Assembly (NCBI RefSeq): GCF_001419985.1
Contig: NZ_LJAL01000001.1
Span: forward strand, 545,626-609,625
DNA: 64,000 nt
Direction: 5' to 3'
Source of the DNA: Loktanella sp. 5RATIMAR09
GTDB taxonomy: Bacteria; Pseudomonadota; Alphaproteobacteria; Rhodobacterales; Rhodobacteraceae
Positions 62,135 through 64,000 of the stretch are shown piece after piece; position 1 is the first letter of the stretch, and each line of letters opens with the position of its first letter. The notes below the pieces were generated by a model, which ran no database searches, was not told where the DNA came from, and saw only the letters and a list, made by a program, of their open reading frames with translations. A program made the position numbers and the translations under genes.

Positions 62135-63034
62135 ATGGCATATCGCTGGACCAATACTTTGACCAAGGCTGACGTCACACCAAAGTCGGCTTATCTGAAC
62201 CGGCGCCAGATACTAGCGGGGACAATCGGCCTTGGTGCGATTGGCCTTGCGGGCCGTGCAGCGGCACAGGGCAATCTGGAGCCCAACACGCTGGAAGAGA
62301 TCACCAGCTACAACAACTTCTACGAATTCGGCACCGGCAAGAACGATCCGGCCCAGAACGCGCATCAAATGGTGACATCGCCTTGGTCGATCAAAGTGGA
62401 CGGCATGGTCGATAATCCCGGTGACTATGCGCTGGATGATTTGCTTGCCGGTCTGTCGGTCGAGGATCGCCTGTACCGTTTCCGCTGTGTCGAGGCGTGG
62501 TCGATGGTCGTGCCGTGGAACGGAATCGAGCTTGCTGATATCCTTGATAGGGTCGGGGTTCAGTCGCGCGCAAAATATGTCGCGTTTGAAACGGTCGTGC
62601 AGCCGGAAAATATGATCGGCGTCCAACGCCGCGTTCTGGACTTCCCTTATGTCGAAGGTCTGCGCCTAGATGAGGCGATGCACCCGCTGACGATTATGGC
62701 GACCGGGATATATGATGAGCCGCTTTATAACCAATCAGGCGCGCCGATCCGGTTGGTCGTGCCATGGAAGTACGGGTTCAAGTCGATCAAATCCATTGTG
62801 CGCATCACGCTGACAGATCGCGAACCACCCACCAGCTGGAACAAGGCCAATGCGCGCGAATACGGGTTCTATAGTAATGTGAACCCCAATGTGGATCACC
62901 CGCGTTGGAGTCAGGCAACCGAGCGGCGTATCGGTGGCGGGCTCTTCTCTGCCCGTCAGGACACGCTCATGTTCAACGGCTATCCCGAAGTTGCGCCGCT
63001 TTATGCCGGTCAGGATCTGAGTGTGGATATCTAG
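62135..63034 (+). CDS. msrP: Protein-methionine-sulfoxide reductase catalytic subunit MsrP
   Basis: 299 residues. A twin-arginine signal ([25 protein letters not shown]) directs export with bound molybdopterin. The molybdenum-ligand cysteine is in [34 protein letters not shown] ends the protein. It reduces oxidised methionines in periplasmic proteins using electrons from quinol via MsrQ, the next gene. GGAGATCC precedes the start. Confidence 0.96.
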   Translation: MAYRWTNTLTKADVTPKSAYLNRRQILAGTIGLGAIGLAGRAAAQGNLEPNTLEEITSYNNFYEFGTGKNDPAQNAHQMVTSPWSIKVDGMVDNPGDYALDDLLAGLSVEDRLYRFRCVEAWSMVVPWNGIELADILDRVGVQSRAKYVAFETVVQPENMIGVQRRVLDFPYVEGLRLDEAMHPLTIMATGIYDEPLYNQSGAPIRLVVPWKYGFKSIKSIVRITLTDREPPTSWNKANAREYGFYSNVNPNVDHPRWSQATERRIGGGLFSARQDTLMFNGYPEVAPLYAGQDLSVDI

Positions 63035-63038
63035 AGTG

Positions 63039-63659
63039 ATGATCGTCCAGCCCATCAACGGTGTTTTGCGCCGGTTGCCCGCCGGTACAATTTACATTGT
63101 CAGCGCGCTTTATGCCTGTTGGGAGTTTTGGCGCGCCCTGAATCAGCTCGGTCCCTATCTGGTCGAGCCGATCAACGTGCTGGAACGGACCTACGGTGAA
63201 ATCGCCTTGATCCTGATGGTGGCGGGACTGACCGTAACGCCGCTGCGCAAATGGACCGGTCTGAACCTGCTCAAGTTCCGGCGCGCGATTGGTGTCAGTG
63301 CATTCTTCTTCGTGCTTGCCCACTTCCTCGTTTTTGCGATTCTTGATGTACAAAGCCTTGGCCGCGTCTGGGAAGAAGTGGTGAAGCGCCCCTATGTCAC
63401 CGTCGGGATGGCGTCTTTTGTGATGTTGCTACCGCTCGCGCTGACATCGAATAATCTGTCCTTGCGCAAAATGGGGGCCGCGTCCTGGCGCAAGCTGCAT
63501 AAGCTGACCTATCCCGCCGCGATTCTGGGTGCCGTACATTATCTTTGGCTCGCCAAAGGCTTCCAGATCGCGCCGCTGATCTATTTGACCGTGGTACTGG
63601 GGCTTGTCGGGGCAAGACATGTGTCCTTGGAACGCAAGCGTCAGCCAGTCTCGGGGTAA
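63039..63659 (+). CDS. msrQ: Heme-binding membrane subunit MsrQ
   Basis: 206 residues from MIVQPINGVLRRLPAGTIY. Five to six membrane helices of the ferric-reductase-like type, with heme histidines visible in FFFVLAHFLVF and KLHKLTYPAAILGAVHYLWL. It starts 4 bp after msrP. A GTG codon immediately before (63036) is a possible start. It passes quinone electrons to MsrP. Confidence 0.94.
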   Translation: MIVQPINGVLRRLPAGTIYIVSALYACWEFWRALNQLGPYLVEPINVLERTYGEIALILMVAGLTVTPLRKWTGLNLLKFRRAIGVSAFFFVLAHFLVFAILDVQSLGRVWEEVVKRPYVTVGMASFVMLLPLALTSNNLSLRKMGAASWRKLHKLTYPAAILGAVHYLWLAKGFQIAPLIYLTVVLGLVGARHVSLERKRQPVSG

Positions 63660-63687
63660 ATGACCTGATATTGCGACATTGATTACT

Positions 63688-63715
63688 GACCCGGCAGCGA
63701 AACTGCCGGGTCTTT
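63688..63715 (+). terminator. Rho-independent terminator of msrPQ
   Basis: GACCCGGCAG-CGAAA-CTGCCGGGTC, perfect 10-bp arms, then TTTGTG; 28 bp after the msrQ stop. Confidence 0.9.
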
Positions 63716-64000
63716 GTGTGGTGAGGAGGTGAATCGCAATGAATCACTCCATAACCATCGCCGCGATAGCCTTAAGAAAGTGTGAATCGAAGCGATTCAG
63801 CGTGGTTTGATTGTATGAGTCTGTATGAAATCGAAGGGCTCTAGTAGGCGGCTTTGTGGATAACCCCAAATCTGGTATGTTCTGTTTCTATTCTGCCTAA
63901 GAATATTGCGGCGAAAGGGTGTGTGGGCGCATTTAAATGACCACAAGTCACTAAAAACAAAGGAATAAACAGAGATGTCATAAAAAATGTACTTTTCTCG
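63716..64000. other. Gene-free end with DnaA box and GANTC cluster (origin-like)
   Basis: 285 bp without a credible reading frame. Four GANTC (CcrM) sites fall within 68 bp (63731, 63741, 63784, 63794); a perfect DnaA box, TGTGGATAA, lies at 63855-63863; the last 80 bp are AT-rich with short A/T runs. These are features of an alphaproteobacterial replication origin, but only one consensus box is visible before the window ends. Confidence 0.4.

Noticed and set aside
1..64000. Insertion sequences, prophage genes or CRISPR arrays
   Set aside because: No transposase, integrase or phage structural protein, and no regularly spaced direct repeats were found.

Overview
The window reads as chromosomal DNA of a Rhodobacteraceae (Roseobacter-group) alphaproteobacterium with a capacity, or recent capacity, for aerobic anoxygenic phototrophy. 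The evidence is moderately high GC, the rpsT-dnaA-dnaN-recF-gyrB core, a bacteriochlorophyll-synthesis segment (bchG, a PucC-type carrier, bchP, idi), flagellar genes in the order usual for Rhodobacterales, UbiB/UbiE, MsrPQ, and TGT-N12-ACA (PpsR/CrtJ-type) operators. A Loktanella/Yoonia-like genus is a guess only. I saw no insertion sequence, prophage or CRISPR array.

Layout. 1-6.7 kb: 3' part of clpA, an NnrU/methyltransferase-like membrane protein, a small TIGR03643-type protein, a COQ8-like ABC1 kinase, and a MotA/MotB-like stator pair whose B subunit has a very long coiled coil. 6.7-11.3 kb: chaC, then the leftward bchG-pucC-bchP-idi unit behind three PpsR-type sites. 11.4-16.7 kb: flagellar genes (motB, flgE, flgN-like, flgJ-like, fliK, flgD) with a clear rearrangement in which the 3' end of flgE is joined to antisense flagellin DNA. 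16.7-20.8 kb: ubiB, ubiE, mutM, enoyl-CoA hydratase. 20.9-30.2 kb: a secreted PilJ-domain protein and the replication core (rpsT, dnaA, dnaN, recF, VOC protein, LysE exporter, gyrB). 30.2-43.5 kb: transport, NAD salvage (pncA, pncB), tRNA modification (trhO), ribosome rescue (arfB), diguanylate cyclase, queuosine-precursor transporter, MepA and other housekeeping genes. 43.6-51.5 kb: YggT, a PA2779/PA2778 pair, an orphan formate-dehydrogenase alpha subunit, a degenerate caspase-fold protein, a triple-repeat secreted protein, rpmJ and tRNA-Val. 51.6-61.3 kb: formylglutamate hydrolase, DUF1272 protein, dinB, a tandem glycine riboswitch with a DadA-type oxidoreductase, qmcA-nfeD, pyrF, clpB, YitT. 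61.3-64 kb: fasciclin protein, msrP-msrQ, then an AT-rich gene-free end with a perfect DnaA box and clustered GANTC sites.

How it fits together. BchG/BchP/IDI supply and attach the phytyl tail of bacteriochlorophyll, and repression by a PpsR homologue is written in the DNA. Several neighbours are consistent with coping with photo-oxidative stress: an RpoE-like promoter in front of the fasciclin gene, MsrPQ, ChaC, MutM, and two Clp unfoldases. The most striking anomalies are the flgE/flagellin junction, a non-coding stretch carrying a 16-nt exact complement of the 16S rRNA tail, a glycine riboswitch followed by a hairpin that holds the dadA ribosome-binding site in its loop, and a 32-bp perfect palindrome covering the qmcA ribosome-binding site.
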